Origin: Escarpia spicata
Taxonomy: Eukaryota > Annelida > Polychaeta > Sabellida > Siboglinidae
Assembly: GCA_963995525.1 (NCBI GenBank)
Contig: OZ023213.1
Location: 44,655,597-44,719,596, forward strand
Length of the DNA stretch: 64,000 bases
Reading direction: 5' to 3'
Shown here: positions 47,600-59,619 of the stretch, piece by piece
Layout: each line of letters opens with the position of its first letter
How positions within the stretch are numbered: position 1 is the stretch's first letter
The notes under the pieces: model-generated
Told to the model about the DNA's origin: nothing
Database searches by the model: none
Seen by the model: the letters and a program-made list of their open reading frames with translations, nothing else
Made by a program: the position numbers and the translations under genes

Positions 47600-48955
47600 A
47601 ATTAGCAACATGATCAAGCGAGCCAAGCGTGCTCACTGTGAGTCAGTATTGTCATCAGAGACCTGCTGAAGAACTACAGACCGGTTTCCAACAGAGCATT
47701 CATCGGCAATGTCCTGTAGATAGTTGCAGTTCGTCGTCTGATTGATCATCTCACTGTGAACGGGCTGCATGAAGAATACCAGTCAGCATATAAGACGCTT
47801 CACAGTAGAGAGACTGCCCTATTGCGCTTGACAAGAATCGTGCAATGTTGTTTGTCATGCTGGATTTATCATCCGCATTTGACACGACTGACCATAAACA
47901 CTTGCCGACACTACTGCATGACGAGTACGGTGTGCGCGAAACGGCATTATCATGGTTCCGGACGTACTTGGGAGACCTCACCTATCGTGTTTAGATTGAC
48001 TCAATAACATCCGAGTCTATTCCGCTACAGAGCGAAGTGCCACAAAGGACTCGGTCCTTGGGCCAGTTATCTTCACCCGCATATTCAAAAAATATGAAAT
48101 AAATATGCTGATGACATTAAACTATATGCGTCGTACAATCCAGCTATACCAGGTAACTAAGCGGAAACGCTGAGGCGACTCACATACTGCATTGGGGAAG
48201 TCAGGCGATGGATGCCGCTGCGCATGCTGAGGGTTGCTTTATGACCATTGAAGACGATATCATTTCACTAGTAGACTGCATACGGAATTTGGGAATTCTC
48301 GTGGACCAACATCTGACGATGACACATCACGTGACTGCTGTGTATGCTGCATGTAACTACCATCTGTACAGACTGTCATCAATACGGCACTATCTTACAG
48401 CTGAAGCCTCGAAAAGTGCTGTCAACGCACTCGTCACCTCCCGCTTGGACTATTGCAACGCACTCTTTCACAACTTACCGTTATCCCAGACAGCTCGGTT
48501 GCAGCGAGTCCAGAACAATGCAGCCAGACTAGTAACACGCACCAGCAGACATGACTACATGACACCAGTATTAAAGGAACTGCATTGGCTGCCGGTTGCG
48601 AGTCGAGTTGTGTTCAAGGTGTTGGTAGTGACTTACAAATGTATTCATGGTTTAGCGCCGTTTTATCTGGCAGAACTTGTGCAGCCACGAGGTGGTGATG
48701 GATGCCTTCGCCAGAAGCATGCGCCAACACAACGCAGATGAATGGCTTTGATGAACTTCCGCCCCCCTGTATTCACCACGTTCCGTTATCTTGTGGTCCG
48801 AAACTGTGTACCCAACGGTGTGCATACTGAAGCCGAAATAAAACATAAAAGGCAACTGGGATAATGGAGAGAACATCTGACTCAAACATTGACGAGTGAG
48901 CTTGGTTTTTAAAGACTTAGGCGCAGAAGACGTTACCTTATTGTTATTGTTGCAT
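47600..48955 (+). mobile_element. Decayed L2-like LINE, plus strand
   Basis: Pieces in order: NYRPVSNRAFIGNVL (about 47675), HLTVNGLHEEYQSAYKTLHS (about 47750), DTTDHKHLPTLLHDEYGVRE, a broken GVPQ box, YADDIKLYASYNP (about 48105), then an open frame (48208-48741) with DCIRNLGILVDQHLTMTHHV, VTSRLDYCNALFHNLPLSQT, RLQRVQNNAARLVTRTSRHD and LKELHWLPVASRVVFKVLVV. The 3' tail has GACTTAGGCGCAGAAGACG and a TTATTG run near 48945. The 5' end is missing. Confidence 0.82.
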
Positions 48956-48959
48956 GACG

Positions 48960-50553
48960 TACATATTGTTGTCAATATCATCATAATGATTTAATATGTT
49001 TAAACATCTCAATATATGAATCTCTTGTAAATCCTGTGGCGGCGTCTTTCGTTGAAACCGCGATGATTGTATTTGTACTATAAAAGAACATAATTTTAGT
49101 GATACAAAGATACGTCGTACTTGACAATTAAAATGAACATGTTTGAGCAAATTCCAGTTGTCTGTCTTACGTGTTCAGATGGAAACAAAAGACAAATGTT
49201 TGAGCCTATGCATTTAAAGGAGTTAATAAAACGAATCATTTGTAACTACAATAATGAAGCATATTATGCCTGTTGTTTACTGGAATAACCTTGTTGAAGA
49301 CACAGAACATATGTTGTACGGGCAGCACCACTTTGATAGAACCCGGACGTCACGAGTGTCTGCTCTTTCCAGGTCGCCGGTCACCGAACTAAGAATACTA
49401 GTCTAGTTTACGACTTTCAATAGTCCATATATTTCGATCGACCTTTTGTTAGCATTTGTAGTAACTTGTGTTGCAGCTGAGTGTGCCACTCTCGATTATG
49501 TTGTTGTTTTATACATATTGTGATATGTTTATATCCGCAGCAGACATAGCAGAATTTGCTTTGTTACTGTAATTTGTAAAATGTTACAGCCGCATTGTGC
49601 ACCGTTTGGTATTACAGTAGTTGTTCATGCATATAACAGTGTAACTCAGCTTCTCAATCGAAGGGAATACGAGAAACCTACAACTGAGCAGGCGTACGCG
49701 TTCGTATATGGAGCAAACCTAGGAATATGGCGCGTCATAACCGACGTCACAACTCGGGCTTATTGGTCAAGTCTCCGCGTCATGAGCAAAATGTAAACCT
49801 CCAGTTTACCGTACATTTTACTGGAATTTTCCAGTTTGAGTCCATAGTCTGAGTAAACCAATGACGTAAAAGTCTGACTGTTGTTGCAAATGGTTAGTTT
49901 CTCTTAGGTACACAAAAAGAAAGTTGCCTTTTGTTTCCCTTCACATAAACGGAATATACGTCTTTGATCAGAAACTTGCAATGCATATTTATTGTGCTTA
50001 TGCTAAGCCAATATGCAGATTTGGCAGCAGAAGAATTTATCAATTTCAACTAGAAACCAAAACTTGGCGACTAACGTAAACACGTTTACTTACAGCAATG
50101 TGAAGAATTCTACAAATGTTTCTCCTCCAAGCCTATCCCTCGAAGCTCTCACCTCTCGTGCAATGTAGCAATCTTATATACTTTTTATACTTCGTTTTAT
50201 AAGTTTCAAATAAGCATCTGTTTTGGTGATTTTGATGAAACCATCATATTTATGTAAATCGATTTCGATTAAGCAAAGGATGATCTATGGTGTTCGCTAT
50301 GCGATGTTACGTTTGATTCACTACCCTGAATCTACTATCATAAAACGAACCTTAGCAACGGTTGATTCCGTAATCACCTTCTTTCAGCAATGTTGTTCCC
50401 AAACATATTAATATAGCAAGTTTCAAAAACATCTACAGTGTAGTAGTGAACCGAATCGCGTTTTGTGATTATGTAAATATCTTATTATTATGATATATTA
50501 TATGCCCTCTGCGAGTTGTGTTTCGAGTGGCACACCGACTGCTCTTGTTCCAG
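48960..50553. other. SGLT intron 1, nothing recognised
   Basis: No exon, transposon or tandem repeat supported up to the acceptor at 50553. Confidence 0.4.
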
Positions 50554-50622
50554 GCGTCCCTCAAGAACCGAGGATCCGTGGGCGGCTACTTCCTCGCCGG
50601 CCGCAGCATGAACTGGATCCTG
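50554..50622 (+). CDS. SGLT-family cotransporter, coding exon 2
   Basis: Acceptor CTCTTGTTCCAG and donor GTGAGT bound 69 bases in phase 0. The 23 residues are ASLKNRGSVGGYFLAGRSMN plus WIL. G-G-Y-F-L-A-G-R-x-M-x-W is the diagnostic SLC5 loop between helices 1 and 2. Confidence 0.92.
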
Positions 50623-52655
50623 GTGAGTAGTGACGTCATGAAGTCTTCTTCCCTTGACCCATTGCGGCGTGGGGGTCATATCACGTGATCTGTTCCACCT
50701 TCTCGACGGGTCGTCTACGATTATAATGATCTTCTGCTATTCTCCGGTTGTTCACCTCCGCTCTTTTAAGATCTCTCTTGGTAACTGAAGAATAACATGA
50801 TATTTTGGTTAGTTATTGCTAAAATAGTTAGTTACTTTCTCTTTTCGAAATGTTCTCTAATCTGCTTTTTGTAATATTAATTTGTAAATGTAATTTGTTT
50901 GGTTTGTTTGAACATATGCTTTTGATTTGATTTGACCCATCGCTCCATTTTAATCTGACATACAAAGTGGCAAAAATTACTCAGCATATCCTAATGGATT
51001 CTGTGTATGTTTGCTATTTCGCAAAAGCAATTTGAAATGAGGCGAGCGAAAAATCGACCTGAGGAAGCACCTTTAAATGAGCTACGTGTAGATGAGGCTG
51101 CGTGACAGACGAATAAAAATTTCTCTGAGTTAATAAATTGTCAACACCCTTCCGTAGTTGCCCACGACGTTGCGACGCGCTTTTGTTACGCATGACACTA
51201 TAACGGGTCAGACAGCGGTTATGCATGGCCACGCTTCTGTTCAACCATGCGTAACGCGATCACACGTCGACCCCGCCAATCTGAGGCGACCTATTTAGGT
51301 TACGAAACATCACCCGCTGTAGCGGCAATATTTCTTACTGACGGATGATATTATATGTAAGCATCCAATGCTAAAAGCATCTGGTCAATTTATACCCACC
51401 AACTACATGGCCCGGATTTCACAACTTTGTCCTGTATTTATCATTGGTTATGTTATCATCAACATGATAGTAATTATATGTGGTTGGATGTAGCGCCGGT
51501 ATCCGCTAAAACAAGCCGGGTTTGTGGGTTTTTGTATAGATTGAGACCATATGCAGGTAGAAGGGACGACTTTTGGTCTCTTCGTACATATGCAGGCAAA
51601 GTCGAACGGAATTGGTGGATCTATGCGAACACAGGTCAAATATGTGCACTGCATTGCTAACTAAAATACTTTTGGCTCGTATACGAACACAAGTCACCCT
51701 TTGTGCATTCCATCGATACTTAAAATAGTGTTGGCTCGTTTTGGCGGAAACCGAACGCTAGTTGTAGAAACGTGACATAAAGATTTCGTTGCCTGATAGC
51801 GCTCCAGCTAGCTGACACAAAGATGCGACGGTGGCTGGTACGTCTTTGTGCCCGACTTCGGTGTGCTAGACTGCACAGACATAAACTTTGGCTGCGAACG
51901 GTAGTAGGCACAAACGGTGCTGGGTACCTTTTGTGTTGGTTCGTCCCTGTTGTGCTGAAAGCTGAGGCAAATTGGAGAATAGCTAATGCACCTGTGCACG
52001 AGATGCCTTTTCAAAGGTATCGCGCTGTTTAACCCGGCTAGCTGTGCTATGCATATAGACTTAAAAACATTGAACTCTGAATGTATGAATGTTTTTATTT
52101 CAGGTACTAATACAGTGGAACCTCAATATAAAATCACCCCCAAGATTGGCAAAAAAAATTCTTAATATCGAGGTGGTCGTGTTAGCAGGAATAATTATCT
52201 ACACTTTGCTGTTATGGGAATAATTTGGGACTGTTTTGGTGACCTTATATACGATGTGGCCGTATTGCCGAGGTAACCGTAATGCGAGGTTCGACGGTGC
52301 GTCAGTTGCGGGTTCCCAAATTTTCATAAGGTTCCAATCTCCAAGTTCACATAAATTAACGTTGTTATACGTCATGTGTCAACTTTTATTTTTGTATTAC
52401 GTTTACTGTAAAAAAATTATAATAGTTGGGGAAGTACTGTTCCATGCATAAAAAATGCACCTGGTAAAATCAACAACACTGCGGGTCTGCTTGTTCCATT
52501 CATGTAAAACTATAAATTTAACAGCCCGGACGCACACACAACGGCCACAAAGAAAGACAGACTTTCAACAGTGTCAATTTATGACTTCGCTTTACAATCT
52601 TTTTGTGCAACGACTTTTCGATATTCTCCTAATTGTTGTTGTTGTCACAGCGAAC
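50623..52655. other. SGLT intron 2 (5' part), nothing coding recognised
   Basis: Several frames of 60-80 codons on both strands near 51430-52030 overlap each other and show no domain. A phrase of the type TTGGCTCGT-(A/T) occurs twice (51671 and 51730), too little to call a repeat. Confidence 0.4.
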
Positions 52656-52658
52656 CGA

Positions 52659-52716
52659 CTATGGCTATCTGGAGCAGGTACTTACCACAGTAAGTACCTG
52701 CTCCAGATAGCCATAG
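52659..52716. repeat. Perfect 26-bp inverted repeat with 6-base loop
   Basis: The left arm 52659-52684 (CTATGGCTATCTGGAGCAGG...) and right arm 52691-52716 are perfect reverse complements around CCACAG. As RNA this would be a short perfect hairpin; as DNA, a cruciform. Confidence 0.95.
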
Positions 52717-53043
52717 ACGACTCCCAAAATATACTTTGGTGTTGTAATTAATGTCAGATGGACTTACGCCTTATCAAGTTGTGTGGCGGATAGTTGTTTC
52801 TGTGATATAATTTCTATGACATAATTAGTTTTCGAAGCAGGTTATAATATGATTATTATTAACATCAGTCTTAAACTACGAGTCTGCCTTTATATTAAAG
52901 ATATTGTGCCGGGTGAAATTACCATTGATTTAGAAAATCCGTTATAAGCACATTGTTTCTACAATTAAAATGCTCATAACAAGCTTTAAAAACAAATACT
53001 GTTGGTATATTAATTATTATAGACAAACGACAGAGACGGATAC

Positions 53044-53470
53044 AAATACATACATACATACATACATACATACATACATACATACATGCATGCATACATA
53101 CATACATACATACATACATACATACATACATACATACATACATACATACATACCTGTACATACATACATACATGCATACATACATACATACATACATACA
53201 TATGTACAGTATGTATGTACGTACCAACGCGCGTGCGTACATACATACATACATTCGTACATACGTATGTACAGTAAGTATATACGCACGCGCGTACGTA
53301 TGTACGTACGTACGTACGTACGTACACATACATACATACATATATACATACATACATACTTACATACATGCATGCATACATACATACATACATAAATGCA
53401 TACATGCATACATGCATGCATGCATACATGCACACACGCATGCACACATACATACACACACACACACACA
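53044..53470 (+). repeat. (CATA)n tetranucleotide array with a palindromic core
   Basis: CATA repeats from 53044, interrupted at about 53203-53328 by a self-complementary block of GTAC/CGTA/GCGC units, then CATA again, ending in CACACA. Frames on either strand (HTYIHTYI, MYVCMYVC) are artefacts. Confidence 0.95.
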
Positions 53471-53784
53471 CGTACACACCGTGACAACTCTTAAAGTATC
53501 CTGGGATGACAGTGTCACCAACATCGCCGCAACAACAATTGATTCTTTTATTATATGGAAAACAGAACTGCGACTATTCGTAACCGTTCGCGTCAAACCT
53601 TCGCGGTATGTTTGCCAAGTATACCATGGCCGTATACGACGATTCATTGTCCTGTCAATAATAGGTCAATCGGAAGTCAACACAGTCTTGTAAGTGACAG
53701 AACCAATCCAGCCTAAACCATCATTCTACCAATGCTGTGAAACTATTATCCAAAAAATTGACATGGAATCCATCGTTCGATATC

Positions 53785-54050
53785 TAAAAATTACAGGGTT
53801 GATGCGATGAATCCATCATCTTATACAGTGACCGGGACGATGAGATGAATACATCGTCCTATAAAGTGACAGGATCGATGTGATTAATCCATCCGATTTC
53901 ATCGTTCTATATAAAGACAGGGTCGATGTGACGGATCCAGCGTCCTATAATGTGACAGGGTCGTTGCGATGAATCCATCGTCCTATAAAGTGACGGGGAC
54001 GATGCAATGAATCTATCGTCCTATAAAGTGACGGGGCGATGCGTTTAGAC
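53785..54050 (+). repeat. Degenerate tandem repeat, about 40-50 bp units
   Basis: About six diverged copies of a unit reading GATGCGATGAATCCATCGTC followed by CTATAAAGTGACAGGGTC. No frame. Confidence 0.8.
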
Positions 54051-54059
54051 CATCAGTAA

Positions 54060-55715
54060 TATTGTTAGTATGACATGACTACTGCTAAACATAACCGTGT
54101 AGTTTGTGATGAGGCCGATTCGATAAAACCAACGCTCTTTAACAAAGAAACAGAGCCAGTGCTATGAAACCACGTGTACCCTCTAATAAGTGACTGGCTG
54201 ACACGATGAAATCACTATCTTGCAAACGTGACATCCACAAAGACGTTATTGCAATGGATGAGAGGGTAATTTTCGTCAACCCAATTCCTATAAGTCCCGC
54301 TCACAACATCATAATTGATGATAACTTCTCAATCGGTCCATCCAAGCAGCAGTGGTTTATAGAAAGCACATTGACATACGACGTATTCAAGCAGCATACC
54401 GGTACGTACCTTTAGTCTGTGCTATCATTTTACGGGTCTGTATGGTAAACATTCTATTTTCTCAAGTGGACCGGCCGTGTTTGAGTAGGTCAACACAGGT
54501 ACGCCGACGCTAGAGCTAACTAGGTGAGAGTTCAGTGTCGGTGATAATTGTATGTTGCATGCTCATGGTATGCGTGTATACCACCCCGTCATTACACGAG
54601 TCATGTCTGACACATCCCATCTTTATCCGTTTCCAGTCACCACGTCTACATCCACTGGCATAAAATGCGTAATAAATTTCCTTTATAATATACCTATAAT
54701 TGACAACACAATAGCTTGACGATGGTAATCACATTTAAAACAATATACTGTGACCTCTCTAAATGAATCCCGATGCAATGAACAACAGCTTTGGAATACA
54801 CGTTCTCCCAAACAGTGTTGGTTACCTTCCCTGTTGCGGATAAAAAGAACTAAAGAACAATTACGGAATTGCGGATAAAAAGAACTACGGAACAAGTTAT
54901 GGATTCATCATGTGACTAATTGTCCAGCATCCAGGTCCGTTAAGCTTATAAAATGCTGTCCTGAAACTATCGGGCATTCCGTCGTATAGTATAATGTAAT
55001 GCACTTATGTAAACATTGTTGGCGAGGCAAAACTTTACGTATAGTATAATGTAAATGTAAATGTAATGCACATATGCAAACGTAGTTGGCGAGGCAAAGC
55101 GCATATTTATGAGTGTGAAGTTAGTTCCAGAATTCGTCAATTTTTGGAATAATTTGTTCACGTTCCAACATGTTTTTCGAGAGCAAGGTGTGTATCGTCG
55201 TGCGAATAGCAGTCAAACAAACGCACATTAGAAACATTATTAAAACCTTAAAACCCTACATTATTAATATGACGTTGTAAAAATTAACTACAATTCATGA
55301 CCGTCAACAAACGTTGTAAAATGTAATACAGTACACATTGTCAACAATAGGATGTCAACATCTTATTATTCAGTATGTGACGATGAAAACCAAAAAGATG
55401 ATGGTAAACATTCCAAACCCATTAGGAAACAAACTGAACTTCTGGCCTTAAACAACTGAAATTGGAAATGCACGTTCCATAATGTTATAATTCTAAATCA
55501 TGCTATATAACGTGTATAAATAGATTTTCAATTATAATGTTGCCCAGTCCTGTAGTTGACCCCGACTTCAAGTCTGTGTGGATATAAAGTCATGGTGATA
55601 TCCACGCCCTCCTGCACATTGATGTCAGCTACTATCACACTGCTGTAGGGCTAAACTATGCAGACATTTATTTGTTTTATAAAAACACGCACGCTCTTAG
55701 TCATGCACTTGCATA
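54060..55715. other. SGLT intron 2, nothing coding recognised
   Basis: A short duplicated phrase (GCGGATAAAAAGAACTA at 54836 and 54872; CGTATAGTATAATGTAA at 54983 and 55038) is visible. No exon or transposon. Confidence 0.4.
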
Positions 55716-55718
55716 ACA

Positions 55719-55946
<228 letters not shown>

Positions 55947-56689
55947 CTGGATATGTTAGTTTTCGTGTTACTGGTATATCGACGTAAACAGGTGAATTAT
56001 ATCACAAAAAATAGGATTTCCTTGATTACCTCGTATGTTTCACGTTCTTTGGTGTCCGTATCAACTCTCAGTGTTTTTCTTACAAAACTATAATCGACGT
56101 CAAATTTAACAACTGTACACATGTCATGGTAATTCATTGACCCCTTTTACATGTCGACAGTGGCAGAATATGTAAACTACGTTTTGACCAACGATTACGA
56201 TTTTTGCCACTTAAACATATCTAGACAAAACGTTTTGGTGCTGATGTATTCACACCACAGGATTACTTATATAAATTTATTCACGGCTCGCCTGATAATG
56301 TGATACGTACATGTTGATGCGATACTTTGGTTGCTTGACCGTAGAAGTCAGCCATATTGAATAACGCATTAATTACGTATTTTTGCCTAGACGCGATGAC
56401 CTAGCAGATAACACGAGTAGCAAATCAACTCGTTAGGTCCATAAATGTCACTAATACGCTGTTTCGATGTTTCGTTCCTCAAGACCAATATGTAGTGTGT
56501 GTTGGCGGAACTCTTCGTGTAGCTAACACTATTTTAAACGTTTTTAATTGAGTAGGAGCAAGAAAGAACCGCGACAAGCGCGGCGCATAGGTACATAAAC
56601 TCTCACGGACAAGACCCTCCACGGACATAACCCTTCAAGACATAACTCCTATGGATATAACTAATTACGGACACATCCGCAACAACTAT

Positions 56690-56776
56690 TACTGCTGGTG
56701 CTGCTGCTGCTGCTACTACCACAACTACTACTACTACTATTACTACTACTACTACTACTAATAATAATAATAATAA
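56690..56776 (+). repeat. CTG/CTA/ATA trinucleotide runs
   Basis: Consecutive CTG, CTA and AATA-type trinucleotide repeats on the plus strand. Confidence 0.9.
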
Positions 56777-56844
56777 AACATTTACAACATATGAAATGTC
56801 GGTATGACTAAACAATGGTACTTCAGAAAACAAATGAACACAAG

Positions 56845-57147
56845 TTAAATTATTGATCTACGTTTCGCCCTCGATGATGTAGAGACGTTGCCGCACACAC
56901 CGTCCTCGAAGCCGCATTGACTCAGGCTGATTTGCATCCTTTGAATGCGTAACATTCCCTCCATTGTCTGTCTGACGCATCCGGCGAAATACGACCTCGT
57001 GTCATTTGACCCCGCGTTGTAGTGCAGTGCCGATTGTTGGTAATCAGGACACAAACGTGCACATATTACAGGCGGATTTAGACGGATTACGATGTCGACT
57101 GGGCGTGGGAACGTGAGACGCTGAGTAGGAGATACGTGGGAGGTCAC
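56845..57147 (-). CDS. Hypothetical 100-codon minus-strand frame in SGLT intron 2
   Basis: A 100-codon frame with codon use and GC closer to the exons than to the surrounding intron. It has five cysteines (VICARLCPDY, YFAGCVRQTM, ISLSQCGFEDGVCGN), which could suit a small secreted or extracellular segment. There is no signal peptide at its start and no recognised family. It could be an exon of a gene inside the intron or chance. Confidence 0.2.
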   Translation of the reverse strand: MTSHVSPTQRLTFPRPVDIVIRLNPPVICARLCPDYQQSALHYNAGSNDTRSYFAGCVRQTMEGMLRIQRMQISLSQCGFEDGVCGNVSTSSRAKRRSII

Positions 57148-57744
57148 GCGAAAGTCGACATCAACAAAGAATGTTCATATGAACTTGTGTTATGTGTTTT
57201 AAAGGAGATCTTAACTTGCGAAATATATGCAACACTTTCTTAAAGGGAAATTGGTATTTTTGACTTGAAATCCCGAATTATTCCTACTCTGATCGAGTGT
57301 TGCAATTTACCAGTACATATACTATATATTTATAATCGAGCAAGCGTATGTATGTGTGTTTGTATATATAATATGTGTTAACGTTTTCCCCTAGACGGCT
57401 TGCACCTCGTGAGTCAAACTTTCAGGAATTAATCTACGACCTCACGAGTGTAAAGTAACAACTCTATCATTTGCACCTTTATAGTGTAAAGCAATTTTTC
57501 GGAACGTAAAACGTAACTTTGCAATCGCAGGAACTATGCGCTCGCGGCAAATACTTAATGAAACCGGCCTCTGCGTCATGAACTAGGTTGCTTGGCAACA
57601 TGAAGAATACCCTGACACAAAAGGCTTTACGTCTACCTTCATGCCAATACCATAACAATACAAATTTTATTTAGTAACTCTGCACTATCACATAGTGTTT
57701 TTTTTGTGGAATTTTCGCTGGGGGGCAATATCCCAAAAGGGCCC

Positions 57745-57746
57745 TT

Positions 57747-57804
<58 letters not shown>

Positions 57805-57830
57805 ACACTCACACGCACACACACTTACGA
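57745..57830 (+). repeat. (AC)n microsatellite
   Basis: About 80 bases of imperfect CA repeats with GCAC and CTCA interruptions. Confidence 0.93.
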
Positions 57831-58652
57831 TGGGCTAAATTAATTGCGGCGGCACACCTGGCAATAGACAGTGATGGATATTTCTGTACGAATAATCTTC
57901 GCGCATTAATTGCAGCGTGGCTGAATCTTAAGCATTATCTTTCATGAAATATTGGTGTATTTCGCGGGGTATAAATTATTTATCAAATAAGCTATTCCAG
58001 CTTTGTGTTGTCAACAAAGCCATTTTTCGCCAACAATGAGAACTGACGTGCAATAGTGTGGAGAACCCATCAAGAACGTGAAGATCGTTAAGATGAGTTG
58101 TGCGATGGATTTGTTCTAACAGGAATTCACTGGCGACGTTACGAACCTTGGTGAACACCCAAGACAATGGCTGGAAGCGGGCTGTGGAAAGGCCGTGCGA
58201 CGGTGAGGGAAGTGCCACAAAGAGTTAGAGGAAACTGCAATGAAGAAAGGAGCCACATTGTCGGACGAAAGTCTTCTACAACCACTTCGTTACAAAACAT
58301 ACCAAGATGTAGATTATCCGTGCACCCCACATTTCAGTTAAAGCCAGCAGTGGCATCGTCAATTCATGGCATATCACCCCCTTCATCGGTCTCTTGACCG
58401 TACACGCTAGAGTTCCAAGTTGAAGAAAAGGGTATATGCGCACCAGATCTTGCTTGTTTGAATGCTGCTACACCAACGACGTTCCAGCACACCTGCCTAG
58501 GCAGGGCAGCAGCACACATGATAATGTTCAAGGTTCATACCACCACAGGTGGATCCGGGGTGCCTGGGGGGCATGTGACCTTTGTAATTTTGCATGCCCA
58601 CAGACCGTTTGAAATGTGCTCCCGTGTAGGTTGCGAATTTGTTTTGACAGCA

Positions 58653-59258
58653 CCCCCTCCCCTTGTCTTCAGATGTCACCAGTCGCAACAGCACCCCTCC
58701 CCTTGTCTTCAGATGTCACCAGTCGCAACAGCACCCCTCCCCTTGTCTTCAGATGTCACCAGTCGCAACAGCACCCCTCCCCTTGTCTTCAGATGTCACC
58801 AGTCGCAACAGCACCCCTCCCCTTGTCTTCAGATGTCACCAGTCGCAACAGCACCCCCTGCCCTTGTCTTCAGATGTCACCAGTCGCAACAGCACCCCTC
58901 CCCTTGTCTTCAGATGTCACCAGTCGCAACAGCACCCCCTCCCCTTGTCTTCAGATGTCACCAGTCGCAACAGCACCCCTCCCCTTGTCTTCAGATGTCA
59001 CCAGTCGCAACAGCACCCCCTCCCCTTGTCTTCAGATGTCACCAGTAGTAACAGCACCCCCTCCCCTTGTCTTCAGATGTCACCAGTCGCAACAGCACCC
59101 CTCCCCTTGTCTTCAGATGTCACCAGTCGCAACAGCACCCCTCCCCTTGTCTTCAGATGTCACCAGTAGTAACAGCACCCCTCCTCTTGTCTTCAGATGT
59201 CACCAGTCGCAACAGCACCCCCTCCCCTTGTCTCCAGATGTCACCAGTCGCAACAGAG
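58653..59258 (+). repeat. 40-bp minisatellite, about 15 copies
   Basis: Units of 40 or 41 bases with CCCTCCCCTTGTCTTCAGATG then TCACCAGTCGCAACAGCACC. An extra C in some units changes the frame; AGTAGTAAC replaces AGTCGCAAC in two units. Open frames through it are repeat artefacts. Confidence 0.95.
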
Positions 59259-59394
59259 AAGCTGACGTTACGGAGGCGCGGTAGCGACAAATTTTGTATA
59301 CCATTTGATTCGGCCGCCAGTGGAGGTTTTTGTGCCCCCCTAGACTCACTTTCTGGATCCGCCCCTGACCACTACTGCTGTCAAAGCTTCACAC

Positions 59395-59597
59395 TGACAC
59401 AGCTACAACTGACAACAAAGCCACCATTAATGTCACATACAGCGATACCACTTATGATCCTGCCACTAATCATCAAATTCAAGAAAAAGTTCTGTATAGA
59501 GACGACGAGTTCGTTGCTGTCAAGTATGCTAACAAGTGGTACGTAGGGAAGGCAAAGGACACATTTCGTGTGTGGTCCAGGGACCCATTGGGGTAGT
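59395..59597 (+). pseudogene. Fragment of a transposon-type protein with V-A-V-K-Y-x-x-K-W-Y-x-G motif
   Basis: A frame of about 65 codons includes KATINVTYSDTTYDPATNHQ, KVLYRDDEFVAVKYANKWYV and GKAKDTFRVWSRDPLG before a stop. A DDxFVAVxYxxxWYxG block is, to my recollection, common at the ends of uncharacterised repeated proteins in invertebrates and looks like a small beta-barrel. Nothing upstream (a minisatellite) continues it. Confidence 0.4.
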
Positions 59598-59619
59598 TTG
59601 TTGATTTAGATTTTATTTC

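Noticed and set aside
52919..53693. Frames of HTYIHTYI / MYVCMYVC type
   Set aside because: Tetranucleotide repeat read on both strands.
58458..59546. Three overlapping frames over the 40-bp minisatellite
   Set aside because: All three frames are open because of repeat composition, and indels between units shift them.
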